Below, piece by piece: positions 1-12,296 of a DNA stretch of 64,000 nucleotides (position 1 is the stretch's first letter; every line of letters begins with the position of its first letter). The DNA comes from Acinetobacter pittii (GTDB lineage: Bacteria > Pseudomonadota > Gammaproteobacteria > Pseudomonadales > Moraxellaceae), in assembly GCF_034067285.1 (NCBI RefSeq), contig NZ_CP139286.1, positions 1 through 64,000 on the forward strand, read 5' to 3'. Below the pieces are notes generated by a model. That model did not search any database and was not told the origin of the DNA. It saw only the letters and a list, made by a program, of their open reading frames with translations. The position numbers and the translations under genes were made by a program.

Positions 1-1410
1 ATGCTGTGGACAGACTGCTTAACTCGCTTGCGACAAGAGCTCTCTGATAACGTCTTTGCGATGTGGATTCGCCCATTAGTTGCTGAAGAAGTAGAAGGTA
101 TACTGCGTCTTTATGCACCTAATCCTTATTGGACGCGTTACATTCAAGAGAACCATTTAGAATTAATTTCTATATTGGCCGAACAGTTATCAGAAGGGCG
201 TGTGCGTCAGGTTGAGATTTTAGTTGATTCTCGTCCTGGTAGTATTTTGTCATCGAGTGAACAGCCAGCAACTACAACGGCTGCTTTACAAACTGCGCCT
301 CAACAAAGCATTAAAGTAAAAAAAGAACCTGATGCTATTTCCAATACACCTACTACTAATAGTGTAGTAAACCCAAAAACGCCGAAAAAGAAGCTATTAA
401 ATCCTCAATTTACTTTTTCTTTATTTGTTGAAGGCCGTTCGAACCAGATGGCTGCTGAAACATGTAGAAAAGTGTTAACACAATTAGGTGCTTCACAGCA
501 CAACCCTTTATTCTTATATGGTCCGACAGGCTTAGGTAAGACTCACTTGATGCAGGCAGTTGGTAATGCTTTATTACAAGCCAAGCCTAATGCACGGGTG
601 ATGTATATGACCTCGGAGAGTTTTGTTCAGGATTTTGTAAGTTCTTTGCAAAAAGGCAAAGTGGAAGAGTTCAAGAAAAATTGCCGTTCTTTAGACTTAC
701 TATTGGTTGATGATATTCATCTCTTAGCAGGTAAAGAAGCAAGCCTGGTTGAGTTTTTCTATACATTCAATGCCTTACTTGATGAATCAAAACAAATTAT
801 TTTAACCTCAGATCGGTACCCGAAAGAATTGACCGAGTTGGATCCTCGTTTGGTATCTCGCTTTTCTTGGGGTCTTTCTGTAGGTGTTGAGCCTCCAGAT
901 ATTGAAACTCGTATCGAAATTTTATTGAAGAAAGCTGAAAATAGCGGCGTTGATTTACCTCGAAACTGTGCATTATTCATTGCACAACAAGTAGTTGCCA
1001 ACGTCCGGGAACTTGAAGGGGCACTCAATAAAGTCGTTGCAATTTCTCGATTTAAAGGTGCGCCGATCGATCTTGATGTTGTCCGTGAATCTTTAAAAGA
1101 TGTATTGGCAATCCGTGCACGTACAATTAGCGTAGAAAATATCCAACGTGTGGTCAGTGAATATTTCCGAATTCCTTTAAAAGAATTGGTAGGACCAAAA
1201 CGGACACGTATTTATGCTCGACCGCGTCAGTTAGCAATGGGTCTTGCTCGTGAATTGACGGGTGATAGTTTTCCTGAAATTGGAATGGCTTTTGGTGGGC
1301 GTGACCATAGTACGGTGATGCATGCTTGTGAAAAAGTTGTGAGTCTTCGAGAGGAAGATCCGATTTTTGACGAAGATTATAAAAATCTACTGCGTCTACT
1401 TCAGAGTTAA
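1..1410 (+). CDS. dnaA: Chromosomal replication initiator DnaA
   Basis: AAA+ ATPase that binds DnaA boxes at oriC, melts the origin and loads the DnaB helicase. Visible parts are an N-terminal domain I (about residues 1-70), a variable Pro/Thr/Lys-rich linker (about 75-135), a Walker A motif GPTGLGKT at residues 174-181, a Walker B segment LLLVDDIH at about 233-240, and the domain IV DNA-binding signature GGRDHSTVMHA at 432-442. At 469 residues it is full length for the family. The window begins at its ATG, so the upstream promoter and oriC cannot be seen. It is first of a co-directional dnaA-dnaN-recF-gyrB series, the usual gammaproteobacterial order. Identification is certain. Confidence 0.99.
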   Translation: MLWTDCLTRLRQELSDNVFAMWIRPLVAEEVEGILRLYAPNPYWTRYIQENHLELISILAEQLSEGRVRQVEILVDSRPGSILSSSEQPATTTAALQTAPQQSIKVKKEPDAISNTPTTNSVVNPKTPKKKLLNPQFTFSLFVEGRSNQMAAETCRKVLTQLGASQHNPLFLYGPTGLGKTHLMQAVGNALLQAKPNARVMYMTSESFVQDFVSSLQKGKVEEFKKNCRSLDLLLVDDIHLLAGKEASLVEFFYTFNALLDESKQIILTSDRYPKELTELDPRLVSRFSWGLSVGVEPPDIETRIEILLKKAENSGVDLPRNCALFIAQQVVANVRELEGALNKVVAISRFKGAPIDLDVVRESLKDVLAIRARTISVENIQRVVSEYFRIPLKELVGPKRTRIYARPRQLAMGLARELTGDSFPEIGMAFGGRDHSTVMHACEKVVSLREEDPIFDEDYKNLLRLLQS

Positions 1411-1507
1411 TGAAATAATAAGACGTTGTTGCAAAGTCTACGTAAGTGCAGCATAGTACACAGCTAAAAAATGAAATATTTGCTCCAAGTTGCTAGAGGA
1501 ATGAATC

Positions 1508-2656
1508 GTGCGTTTGAAAATCGCTAAAGAAAGCTTACTCAATGTTTTATCGCATGTTGTCGGTGCGGTAGAACGTCGTCATACATTGAATATTCTTTCA
1601 AACGTCAAAATTCAGACTAATGCTCAGGCACTCACCATTACTGGTTCTGATTTAGAAGTCGAGCTGGTTGCCAGTACTGTTTTAACAGAAGGGGCATGCA
1701 TTGAAGCAGGTGAAACAACTGTTCCTGCTCGTAAGTTGATGGAAATTTGTAAATCATTGCCTACAGCTGCATTGATAGATTTACAAATTACAGAAGATCA
1801 GAGATGTATCTTAAAGTCTGGTAATAGCCGTTTTGTATTAGGTACTTTACCGGCAGAAGATTACCCGTTATTAACCACTGAAAATAGTCAAGGTACACAA
1901 GTACAGGTTACTCAACGTGAGTTAAAGCGTTTATTTGAAAAAACAGCTTTTGCTATGGCTGTACAGGATGTGCGTTTCTATTTAACTGGTACTTTATTAG
2001 AAATTGATGAAAATCAATTACGTGCAGTAACAACAGATGGTCACCGTTTAGCACTTTGTGAAATCACTGCTTCTTCTACATCATCTCAATTGGTTCAAGC
2101 AATTGTGCCTCGTAAAGCTGTGGGTGAATTGCAGCGTTTACTCAGTATTGAAGATGAACAATTAACATTGCTCATCGGTCGTGAATTGTTAAATGTCACG
2201 ATTAATACTCCGAGCCGTGACAAAGAGCAGGGCGATATCACTGTTCGTTTTACGACGAAATTGATTGATGGAAAATTCCCTGATTATCGTCGTGTAATTC
2301 CACGTGGTGGCGATAAACATGTGTTAATTAGCCATGATGTTTTCAAACAATCATTACAACGTGTCGCAATTTTGAGTAATGAGAAGTTACGTGGCGTTTT
2401 CTTGAATTTTAATCAAGATTCTTTACAGCTACGTGCAAATAACCCTGAACAAGATGAAGCGATTGAAGATTTAGCAATTCAGTATCAAAACATACCGCTT
2501 GAAATGTCATTTAATGCGCAATATTTGCTAGATGTTTTAGGTGTGCTTGATGGTGATGATGTAAATATGAGCATGACTGAAGCAAACCAGTCTGTATTGG
2601 TTCAAGATCCGGCACATCCTGACCAGACGTATGTCGTAATGCCAATGCGTGTATAA
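1508..2656 (+). CDS. dnaN: DNA polymerase III beta sliding clamp
   Basis: Ring-shaped processivity clamp that tethers DNA polymerase III and other repair proteins to DNA. The 382-residue product begins [20 protein letters not shown], the typical clamp N terminus, and ends in the conserved [12 protein letters not shown] C terminus. The start is GTG at 1508. The AGAGGA ribosome site at 1495-1500 sits 7 nt upstream of it but directly touches an out-of-frame ATG at 1501, which would yield only eight codons. The gene follows dnaA by 97 nt and precedes recF by 14 nt, so it is probably cotranscribed with recF. Confidence 0.98.
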   Translation: MRLKIAKESLLNVLSHVVGAVERRHTLNILSNVKIQTNAQALTITGSDLEVELVASTVLTEGACIEAGETTVPARKLMEICKSLPTAALIDLQITEDQRCILKSGNSRFVLGTLPAEDYPLLTTENSQGTQVQVTQRELKRLFEKTAFAMAVQDVRFYLTGTLLEIDENQLRAVTTDGHRLALCEITASSTSSQLVQAIVPRKAVGELQRLLSIEDEQLTLLIGRELLNVTINTPSRDKEQGDITVRFTTKLIDGKFPDYRRVIPRGGDKHVLISHDVFKQSLQRVAILSNEKLRGVFLNFNQDSLQLRANNPEQDEAIEDLAIQYQNIPLEMSFNAQYLLDVLGVLDGDDVNMSMTEANQSVLVQDPAHPDQTYVVMPMRV

Positions 2657-2670
2657 TTCGGCTGATTCAT

Positions 2671-3753
2671 ATGCATCTTACGCGTTTAAATATTGAACGT
2701 GTGCGTAATTTAAAAACGGTTGCACTCCAAGGGTTGCAACCGTTTAATGTATTTTATGGCGCTAACGGTTCAGGAAAAACTTCAATTCTGGAAGCAATCC
2801 ATTTGCTTGCAACAGGGCGGTCATTCCGTACCCATATACCCAAAAATTATATTCAATATTCTGCCGAAGATGCGATTGTCTTCGCCCAGTCCGCAACTGA
2901 AAAAATTGGCATGCAAAAGTTAGCCTCTGGTGAGCAGTTGATGAAGGTCAATGGCGATACGGTGGCTACACAAGGGCAACTCGCGAAACTGCTGCCTTTG
3001 CAACATATTGATCCACAAAGTACAGATATTATTGATCATGGGGCAAAACCTCGCCGTCAGCTTTTAGATTGGCTGATGTTCCACGTGGAACCTGAGTTTT
3101 ATTTTGCTTGGCAATATTATTCTCGTGCATTAAAACAGCGTAATACCTTACTTAAAACTAGACGGAATATTTCTTTAGCGGATTTAGAGCCGTGGAACAA
3201 AATGTTGAGCGATTATGGGGAAATTTTACACTCTCAACGTTTAAGTATTGTGGAACAATGGAATGTCTTTTTTCAAAATGATTTAAGTCAATTACTACCT
3301 GATCTGGAGATTGAACTGGAATATAGTCCGGGTTTTCATACAGAGCAGGGACTTATGCAAGACTTGCTGAATCAACATCAAAAAGACATCGAAAGACGCT
3401 ATACCGAATATGGTCCACATCGTGCAGATTTGCGCTTGAAAACCCCATTTGGACATGCTGACGTTGTTTTATCAAGAGGTCAGAAAAAACTGCTGATTAT
3501 TGCCTTAAAACTGTCACAAATTGCAATGTTGCATGCGAGTAATAAGGAAACTGTGGTATTATTAGATGATCTGACAGCAGAATTAGACTTAACCGCACAA
3601 CAACGTTTAATTGAACGATTAAGCCAACTTGGTAGCCAGGTTTTTATGACAACTTTAGATCATGCATCGGTAAAAAAACACTTACATGATCTGTCTATTT
3701 CATATCAATTATTCAATGTTGAATCCGGTCAAGTTAGTCTTGCTTCACCATAA
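2671..3753 (+). CDS. recF: DNA replication and repair protein RecF
   Basis: SMC-like ABC ATPase that helps load RecA at single-strand gaps with RecO and RecR. The 360-residue protein has Walker A GANGSGKT at residues 30-37, an ABC signature LSRGQKK at about 266-272, and Walker [13 protein letters not shown] at about 294-305. It begins 14 nt after the dnaN stop with only a weak ribosome site, which suggests translational coupling. The coding sequence contains an exact GTTCCACGTGGAAC palindrome at 3078-3091, a likely ParB-binding site embedded in codons. Confidence 0.98.
   Translation: MHLTRLNIERVRNLKTVALQGLQPFNVFYGANGSGKTSILEAIHLLATGRSFRTHIPKNYIQYSAEDAIVFAQSATEKIGMQKLASGEQLMKVNGDTVATQGQLAKLLPLQHIDPQSTDIIDHGAKPRRQLLDWLMFHVEPEFYFAWQYYSRALKQRNTLLKTRRNISLADLEPWNKMLSDYGEILHSQRLSIVEQWNVFFQNDLSQLLPDLEIELEYSPGFHTEQGLMQDLLNQHQKDIERRYTEYGPHRADLRLKTPFGHADVVLSRGQKKLLIIALKLSQIAMLHASNKETVVLLDDLTAELDLTAQQRLIERLSQLGSQVFMTTLDHASVKKHLHDLSISYQLFNVESGQVSLASP
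3078..3091. other. parS-like ParB-binding palindrome inside recF
   Basis: Exact 14-bp palindrome GTTCCACGTGGAAC, flanked as TGTTCCACGTGGAACC. It matches the known bacterial parS consensus (TGTTCCACGTGGAACA in pseudomonads). The same 14-mer recurs at 17594 and 56338 near this origin. ParB would load here and spread to build the segregation complex. The motif is seen directly; its function is inferred from the consensus. Confidence 0.8.
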
Positions 3754-3796
3754 TTTTTTGATGTTACCCATCTTTGAATAAACCTATATTTGCTAG

Positions 3797-6274
<2,478 letters not shown>

Positions 6275-6312
6275 TTCATAACATGATTCTAAATCAGTCT
6301 AGGGAGAGAATG

Positions 6313-6702
6313 ATGAGTCAGAAATTATTAGCTAGTCTGTTAATTTCATGTGCGATTTTAGGAAGTTCTGCTGTTTCGGCGGCAGACCTAGAAACGAATA
6401 TGAAAACTTTAGCTAAGAGTACTAAAGCATTTGCTGAAGCAAAAGATACTGATAACGCGAAACAACAGCTTGTTGTAATGCGTGAAGCAGCTGTTTCTTC
6501 TAAGCAATATTTACCGCATAAACTCGAAGGTTTGCCTTCAGAAAATGTACAGGTAAAAGAGTATCAAGCCGGTTTAGATCAGCTTGTTGCCGAGATTGAT
6601 AAAGTAACTGCTTTGGTTGAGCAAGGACAATTAGATCAAGCCAAAACTGAAGCAATCAATTTAGTCACAATACGAAATGAAAATCATAAAAAATTTAGAT
6701 AA
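6313..6702 (+). CDS. Periplasmic cytochrome b562-like protein
   Basis: Small exported helical protein. From the ATG at 6313 it is 129 residues, with a signal peptide MSQKLLASLLISCAILGSSA cleaved after about residue 21 (VSAAD). The mature part is alpha-helical and rich in Ala, Lys and Glu, and ends IRNENHKKFR. This resembles the cytochrome b562 family, whose haem ligands are an N-terminal Met and a C-terminal His; here NENHKKFR could supply the His and NMKTL the Met. Two ATGs lie in tandem (6310, 6313); the second is better spaced from GGAG at 6303-6306. It sits 38 nt after gyrB and has its own terminator. Haem binding is not certain. Confidence 0.75.
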   Translation: MSQKLLASLLISCAILGSSAVSAADLETNMKTLAKSTKAFAEAKDTDNAKQQLVVMREAAVSSKQYLPHKLEGLPSENVQVKEYQAGLDQLVAEIDKVTALVEQGQLDQAKTEAINLVTIRNENHKKFR

Positions 6703-6718
6703 TTGTTTATGATGATTA

Positions 6719-6759
6719 AAAAAAAGGCTTTGTTTTATTTAAGACAAAGCCTTTTTTTT
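6719..6759 (+). terminator. Rho-independent terminator after the b562-like gene
   Basis: Inverted repeat AAGGCTTTGT / ACAAAGCCTT with a run of eight T residues, 17 nt after the stop codon. Its T-tract reaches 6758, which argues against any upstream start for the next gene. Confidence 0.9.
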
Positions 6760-6826
6760 GATAAGAACTGAACTTTTAAACTGCCATTTAAGTGGTAATT
6801 TTTATTTATATCAAGAGAATATAATT

Positions 6827-7753
6827 TTGAAAAAAACTTACATACTCTTATGCATTGGGATCATTTTTTTTAATTGTTTATTTCAACTGCATGCTGCGAT
6901 AACCCCCACCTTTTACGGAAAATTAGTATTTCATCGTTATAGTGATTATGACGCATGGGACAGTAAGCTTTATTTGTATAACTTCACAACACAGCAGACT
7001 ACATTACTGGGTGCAAATTGGAAAATTGACCATATGATGAATGGCCATTTCTCTCCAGATGGAAAATGGTTAACTTTCATGGGAGTGAACTCTGGGCAGC
7101 ATTATGGCGATGCATGGGATGTGTATGTTTGGAAAGTCGGAAGCACTGAGTTACCTATTAACTTAACTCAGGGTAATAATGAGCGCGATGAAGATCCTAA
7201 ATTTATAGATAATCAACGTATTATTTTTAAACAAAATGGCGATTTAAAAATCGTCAAAATGACTGATCGGACGATGACTTCTGTCACGCAAAATGGTTGG
7301 GATATAGAAGAGTCGATGCCTTACCCAATGGTGAATACTACTCAAATCTTATATGCGAAAGGTGCTGGAAATAATTCTCGAATTTTCAGTATTGATCAGT
7401 CGGGTGCCTATGATACACAGCTGACCAATATCGCTTCATATTATCCAATATGGTGGCAAGGAAGTCGCTTCTTATATGTACGCTGGTACAGTCCAACAAA
7501 TGCTCATGATCAGGTCTATATTTATGATATGGCGAATAAACAAACCACACGTTTGCCATTTAACAGCACTAATTATGATACTTCCGACCCAGCTCCTTTA
7601 GATCAGCGTTACATGGTAGTGTCTCTTGCAGGACAAACAGGAAGTCGAGGTGGTTATGATTTATATATCGCTGACAGTCTATCAAGCAATGTTTGGCCTT
7701 TACCGATCAATACCAATTTAAATGAATTAGGGGCTTTTTATACGCCTTACTAA
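6827..7753 (+). CDS. Secreted TolB/DPP4-type beta-propeller protein
   Basis: Exported protein of unknown substrate. From a TTG at 6827, preceded by AAGAGA at 6813-6818, it is 308 residues and starts with a classical signal peptide (MKKTYILLCIGIIFFNCLFQ, cut near LHA-A). The mature part has repeated WD-like blades such as HFSPDGKWLTFMG, RDEDPKFIDNQRIIF and YDIYIADSL-like strands, as in the TolB and dipeptidyl-peptidase IV N-terminal propeller families. No catalytic domain follows. An earlier in-frame start at 6758 would lie inside the preceding terminator and lack a signal peptide, so it was rejected. Convergent with the next gene across a shared terminator. Confidence 0.75.
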   Translation: MKKTYILLCIGIIFFNCLFQLHAAITPTFYGKLVFHRYSDYDAWDSKLYLYNFTTQQTTLLGANWKIDHMMNGHFSPDGKWLTFMGVNSGQHYGDAWDVYVWKVGSTELPINLTQGNNERDEDPKFIDNQRIIFKQNGDLKIVKMTDRTMTSVTQNGWDIEESMPYPMVNTTQILYAKGAGNNSRIFSIDQSGAYDTQLTNIASYYPIWWQGSRFLYVRWYSPTNAHDQVYIYDMANKQTTRLPFNSTNYDTSDPAPLDQRYMVVSLAGQTGSRGGYDLYIADSLSSNVWPLPINTNLNELGAFYTPY

Positions 7754-7758
7754 TCAAT

Positions 7759-7787
7759 AAAAAGCCGATTAAGAAATCGGCTTTTTA
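7759..7787. terminator. Bidirectional terminator
   Basis: AAAAAGCCGATT - AAGA - AATCGGCTTTTTA hairpin between the convergent propeller gene and ABC-F gene. It has A and T tracts on both sides, so it can serve both strands. Confidence 0.9.
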
Positions 7788-7801
7788 TTTTAGAAAATAG
7801 A

Positions 7802-9730
7802 TTAATCAAAAGAAGCTTCCATCTCTTCCAATTCCATCATGAGTTCTAATAGCTGCTCTTCATATTGTTCAAGTTTAGCTTTTAGCTCTGTCTGTTCATT
7901 CATAAGTTTGAGCAAATCATCCTTACGTGCCGAGTCATATAAAGAAGTATCTGCCAAGGATTCTTCAATTTTGGCAAGCTGCGGTTGTAGCTTTTCAATT
8001 TGAGACTCAACTTTTTCAATATTTTTACGAATAGGTCGAGTCTGTTCACGACGACGAGCCGCTTCTTTACGCTGCGCTTCTTTATCAACTTTAGCAGGCA
8101 CAGGAGCGGCAGAAGATGAGTGAGTCTGTGCTATAGCAGTCTGAGCATTAATTTGTTGCTGGCGTGCTTCACGTAGCCATTTAGCATAATCCTGTAAATC
8201 ACCTTCGAATTCAGTACATTTACCGCCGTGTACTAAAAGAAGCTCGTCACAAACGCTTGCAATGAGTTGGCGTTCATGGGAAACCAGAACGACAGCTCCT
8301 TCGAAATCTTGTAATGCCATGCTCAGCGCATGACGCATATCAAGATCTAAATGGTTGGTCGGTTCATCGAGAATTAAAACATTTGGACGCTGCCATACAA
8401 TGAGTGCTAGGGCTAAACGAGCGCGTTCTCCACCAGAAAAGCTTTCACATGGCGTATCCATGCGTTCACCACTAAAGCCAAAACTACCTAAGAATGAACG
8501 TAGGGTGGCTTCACTAATTTGTTTATCTGCTATACGGGCAAGCTGTAGCATTGGACTAGCATTGCCATCTAAAGCATCCATTTGGTGCTGTGCAAAGTAA
8601 CCAATGTTAAGCAGCTCGGAAGCTTTACGTTCGCCTGCCAAGAGTGGTAAATCACCAACCAAACTTTTAATTAGTGTTGACTTACCTGCGCCGTTCATCC
8701 CAAGCAAACCAATACGTGAGTTTGGTGTAATTTGTAATCTGATTTTTGCAGCTATTTGCTTATCACCATAACCAATGCTGGCATTGTCTAAAGTCAGCAA
8801 AGGAGAGCTCATTTTGGTCGGTTCACGGAAACTAAAAGTAAACGGCGTATCAATGTGAGCGGGTGCAAGTTGCTGCATGCGTTCAAGTTGTTTAATACGA
8901 CTTTGTGCCTGACGAGCTTTAGTCGCTTTTGCTTTAAAACGGTCAATAAACTTTTGTAGATGAGCACGTGTTTCTTGCTGCTTCTCAAAAGCTTGTTGCT
9001 GCTGGGCAAGACGTTCACTACGTGTGGTTTCAAATGTAGAGTAGTTTCCGGTGTAAAGCGTGAGTTCTTGATTTTCGATGTGAAGAATATGATCTGTAAT
9101 CGCATCTAAAAAGTCACGGTCATGCGAAATTAAGATGAGAGTACCTTCATAGGCTTTAAGCCAATCTTCTAACCACAAAATTGCATCCAAGTCTAAGTGG
9201 TTGGTTGGTTCGTCTAGTAATAGTAAATCTGAACGACTCATCAATGTACGCGCCAAATTTAAACGCATACGCCATCCACCTGAGAAACTCTCAACGTTTA
9301 AACGTAACTGATTTTCTAGAAAACCAAGGCCCGCCATGAGCTGAGCAGCTTTAGATGGAGCTGAATAACCATGAATTTCATCAAAGCGGCCATGCAATTT
9401 AGCCAGTTCAAAATCAGTCAGTTGATCGGGTTGAGCAAGCTTATTTTGAATATCCCAAAACTCTTCATCACCTGAAAGAACAAAATCAATTGCAGGCATA
9501 TCTAGGGCTTTTACTTCTTGCGCCATATGCGCCACGGTCCAGCCTGTCGGACGAGTAAGTGAACCTTCATCGGCCCCTAAACTGCCAAGTAATGCAGCAA
9601 ATAAGGTCGATTTACCTGCACCATTTACCCCAGTTAGACCAATCTTCCAACCTGGGTGTAATTGCATAGACGCTTTTTGAAATAGAACACGTCCACCGCG
9701 GCGTAAAGAAACTTGGTCAAATTGAATCAT
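7802..9730 (-). CDS. ABC-F family ATPase (YheS-like)
   Basis: Soluble duplicated ABC ATPase without membrane domains. ABC-F proteins act on the ribosome during elongation or rescue. The 642-residue product begins MIQFDQVSLRRGGRVLF and carries Walker A GVNGAGKST at 34-42, signature SFSGGWRMRL and Walker B LLLLDEPTNHLDLD. A second set follows: GMNGAGKST, SFSGGERARLALAL, VLILDEPTNHLDLD. The two halves are separated by a basic linker, and a charged C-terminal coiled coil occupies about 545-640. Length and architecture fit the YheS subgroup. The start was set at 9730; the reading frame extends 36 codons upstream but that stretch is not family-like. Confidence 0.9.
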   Translation of the reverse strand: MIQFDQVSLRRGGRVLFQKASMQLHPGWKIGLTGVNGAGKSTLFAALLGSLGADEGSLTRPTGWTVAHMAQEVKALDMPAIDFVLSGDEEFWDIQNKLAQPDQLTDFELAKLHGRFDEIHGYSAPSKAAQLMAGLGFLENQLRLNVESFSGGWRMRLNLARTLMSRSDLLLLDEPTNHLDLDAILWLEDWLKAYEGTLILISHDRDFLDAITDHILHIENQELTLYTGNYSTFETTRSERLAQQQQAFEKQQETRAHLQKFIDRFKAKATKARQAQSRIKQLERMQQLAPAHIDTPFTFSFREPTKMSSPLLTLDNASIGYGDKQIAAKIRLQITPNSRIGLLGMNGAGKSTLIKSLVGDLPLLAGERKASELLNIGYFAQHQMDALDGNASPMLQLARIADKQISEATLRSFLGSFGFSGERMDTPCESFSGGERARLALALIVWQRPNVLILDEPTNHLDLDMRHALSMALQDFEGAVVLVSHERQLIASVCDELLLVHGGKCTEFEGDLQDYAKWLREARQQQINAQTAIAQTHSSSAAPVPAKVDKEAQRKEAARRREQTRPIRKNIEKVESQIEKLQPQLAKIEESLADTSLYDSARKDDLLKLMNEQTELKAKLEQYEEQLLELMMELEEMEASFD

Positions 9731-9984
9731 CTTATTGTATCGAGGTGAGTTAGGGATGCTGTATTTTAAAGAGAACTGCCGATGAAAACAAAACATTCCG
9801 GATTTTAGTGAGCAGCTGTTAATAATTGCATGTATCAAGATAGCCTAAATTTCGCTATTCATCCGAAATTTCCAAAATATTGAACAAGATAGAACATATT
9901 TAAAAAAAATGTGGCTAAAATAAAAACAGTTTAAAGTTTGGTTGATTAATGAGCTACTAATAAAACTAGACTAAGGAAAGTCAA

Positions 9985-10989
9985 ATGAAAAAAAGATTGG
10001 GGATAATTAGTGCAGTATTTTGCTGTGCTATGGGAACAGCATATGCGGGACAAAATGTCTGTGTGTTTGATTTATTAGGAAAGTCAGGTGAATCCTATAA
10101 AATGATGGAAGAGTGGGCGCTTGCGGCGAAAGAGTGGCAAGCAGATATCACTTTAATTCCATTTCAAGATGAAGGTTTGGTTGACCGTAGATTACGTGAA
10201 GGTAAATGTGATGCCGCATATATGACCTCCATGCGGGCGCGAAATTACAATAAATTTGCAGGTTCAATTGATGCGATTGGTGGGGTAACCAGTAATGCAA
10301 TTGCCCAAAAAGCAATCAGTTATGTTTTAGATAAACGTAATAAACATCGCATGGTGACAGCACAAAATGGAACCAATTACGAAGTTGTTGGCATTGTCCA
10401 GATTGGATTAGCTTATTTATTTGTGAAGGATAAAAACCTCAACTCAATTGAAAAAGTACGTGGAACTAAGTTTGCTATTTTGCAATATGACGCAGCGCAG
10501 AAAATTATGGTGGAAAGTGTAGGTGCCCAGCCTATTCCTTCAGAAATTACCGATTTTGTGAAAAAGTTTAATAGTGGACAAGTCGATGCAATTGCTGCGC
10601 CAGCTTATGCTTATAAACCTTTAGAGATTGGTAAAGGCGTTGGAGTGAAAGGGGCAATGTTTACTTTTCCCGTAGTTAACGTTACGGGAGATTTAGTTGC
10701 TCGAAGTGATAAGTTCCCCACAGATTTCGGTATAAAGTCACGTGCTTGGTTTATACAACAATTACCTCAGAATTTTGCCATGATAAAACGGCTAGAAATG
10801 GGCGTCCCCTCAAAAATAAAAATGAATTTTTCAGCAGAAGATAAAACCAAGTATCAAAAAATTTTACGCGAAGGCCGCCTCAGCTTAACAAAACAAGGTG
10901 TATATGATGCAACTATGATGAGTGTGCTTAAGCGTGCTCGCTGTACAGTTGAACGGACAAATTTTGAATGTACGCTCAATGGGGAGTAG
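9985..10989 (+). CDS. Periplasmic solute-binding-like protein, paralogue 1 (AdeT-like)
   Basis: Exported 334-residue protein, first of three tandem paralogues. It has a signal peptide (MKKRLGIISAVFCCAMGTAYA) and a mature domain beginning NVCVFDLLGKSG. Four cysteines are shared with the other two copies (VCVFD, GKCDA, RARC, FEC), which suggests two disulfides. A central stretch, KIMVESVGAQPIP followed by KFNSGQVDAIAAPAYAYKPLE, resembles the ligand-binding half of TRAP-type (DctP-like) binding proteins. In Acinetobacter, relatives are often named AdeT, an aminoglycoside-efflux RND protein, but no transmembrane segments or membrane-fusion features are visible. AAGGAAAG lies 4 nt before the ATG. 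No transporter permease lies nearby. Confidence 0.7.
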   Translation: MKKRLGIISAVFCCAMGTAYAGQNVCVFDLLGKSGESYKMMEEWALAAKEWQADITLIPFQDEGLVDRRLREGKCDAAYMTSMRARNYNKFAGSIDAIGGVTSNAIAQKAISYVLDKRNKHRMVTAQNGTNYEVVGIVQIGLAYLFVKDKNLNSIEKVRGTKFAILQYDAAQKIMVESVGAQPIPSEITDFVKKFNSGQVDAIAAPAYAYKPLEIGKGVGVKGAMFTFPVVNVTGDLVARSDKFPTDFGIKSRAWFIQQLPQNFAMIKRLEMGVPSKIKMNFSAEDKTKYQKILREGRLSLTKQGVYDATMMSVLKRARCTVERTNFECTLNGE

Positions 10990-11244
10990 TTTATTTTTTA
11001 AACACAAAAACGCTACATATATTTCAAACCTGAATATGGGTATGAAAATTGTGAATATAAAAAGTAACTTATGGAAACTTATTCATTTTTGCCCTTAATA
11101 AATAATTTAAGTTGAACAAACAATGGTTCAATGAGATAAAAATATTTGAGTAAAAGCTCTATTTTTTTCTAAAAAACATGATTAATATCTGTGTTTGAAA
11201 GGAAACTTCAAACAAAAAATCTGTTCCGTGGAAGGATGAAGAAA

Positions 11245-12252
11245 ATGAAAAAAATCGTACTTGCTATGGCTGCCGCTTCTGTTGTTGGTTTTTCTGCTTC
11301 AGCGCAAGCAGCGAGTACCGTATGTGTATTCGACCTCTTAGGAAAAGCTGGCGACTCATATAAAATGATGGAAGAATGGGCTCTTGCTGCAAAAGGCTGG
11401 GGTACTGAAATTAACTTAGTTCCTCGTCAGGACGAGGCTGTTGCTGATAATGATTTTAAAGCGGGTAAATGTGATGCTGTAGCAATGACAGCAATGCGTG
11501 CACGCCAATATAATAAATTTGCAGGATCTATCGACTCACTCGGTGGTGTTCCAAACAACCAAATCGCTCAACGTGCAATTACTTATGTATTAGATGCGCG
11601 TAATGCAGCAAAAATGACCACAAATATGGGTGGTAAAAAATACGAAGTTGCTGGTATTTCTCCGCTAGGTTCAGCATTCATCTTCGTACGTGACAAAAAC
11701 ATTAACTCTGTTGAAAAAGCTGCAGGTAAAAAATTCGCTGTATTGGGTTATGACGATGCACAAAAAATTATGGTGCAGCGTGTAGGTGCTCAAGCAGTTC
11801 TTTCTGATATCTCAAACTTTGCTGCGAAATTTAACAATGGTCAGGTAGATATGGTAGGTGCGCCTGCTTATGCTTACAAACCATTAGAATTAAATAAAGG
11901 TTTAGGCGCAAACGGTGTAATGTGGAACTTCCCTGTATTACACGTTACAGCAGATCTAGTATTACGTTCTGATAAATTCCCAGCTGGTTTTGGTCAAAAA
12001 TCTCGTGACTGGTTTGTTAAACAGTTACCGAAGAGCTTTGCAATGATCAACCGTTTAGAAGCGCAAATTCCTGGCAAATACAAAATGAATTTAAGTGCTG
12101 AAGACAAACTTAAGTATCAAAAAATGTTGCGTGATGGCCGTATGGACTTAACTAAACGCGGTGTTTACGATGCAGGAATGATGTCTGTATTGAAAAAAGC
12201 ACGTTGTTCTGTAGACAAGGCTAACTTTGAATGTTCAATGCCTGGTGAATAA
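11245..12252 (+). CDS. Periplasmic solute-binding-like protein, paralogue 2 (AdeT-like)
   Basis: Second copy of the tandem family, 335 residues from the ATG at 11245. AAGGA sits 8 nt upstream; the in-frame ATG at 11236 would abut its ribosome site. Signal peptide MKKIVLAMAAASVVGFSASA, then STVCVFDLLGKAGDSYKMM. It shares the blocks MMEEWALAAK, MRARQYNKFAGSID, ITYVLDARN and GVYDAGMMSVLKKARC with copy 1, plus the same four cysteines. Its codon choice looks more uniform, in the style of well-expressed Acinetobacter genes, so it may be the main expressed copy. A terminator follows directly. Function is unproven; the AdeT name is not supported by visible membrane features. Confidence 0.7.
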   Translation: MKKIVLAMAAASVVGFSASAQAASTVCVFDLLGKAGDSYKMMEEWALAAKGWGTEINLVPRQDEAVADNDFKAGKCDAVAMTAMRARQYNKFAGSIDSLGGVPNNQIAQRAITYVLDARNAAKMTTNMGGKKYEVAGISPLGSAFIFVRDKNINSVEKAAGKKFAVLGYDDAQKIMVQRVGAQAVLSDISNFAAKFNNGQVDMVGAPAYAYKPLELNKGLGANGVMWNFPVLHVTADLVLRSDKFPAGFGQKSRDWFVKQLPKSFAMINRLEAQIPGKYKMNLSAEDKLKYQKMLRDGRMDLTKRGVYDAGMMSVLKKARCSVDKANFECSMPGE

Positions 12253-12268
12253 TCCTAATTTTTTTCAG

Positions 12269-12296
12269 AAAGCCTAGACTGAGTTCTAGGCTTTTT
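12269..12296 (+). terminator. Rho-independent terminator after paralogue 2
   Basis: AGCCTAGA - CTGAGT - TCTAGGCT hairpin followed by TTTTT, 17 nt after the stop codon. Confidence 0.9.

Noticed and set aside
6758..6826. Earlier start for the propeller protein
   Set aside because: It lies in the T-tract of the preceding terminator and would hide a clear signal peptide.
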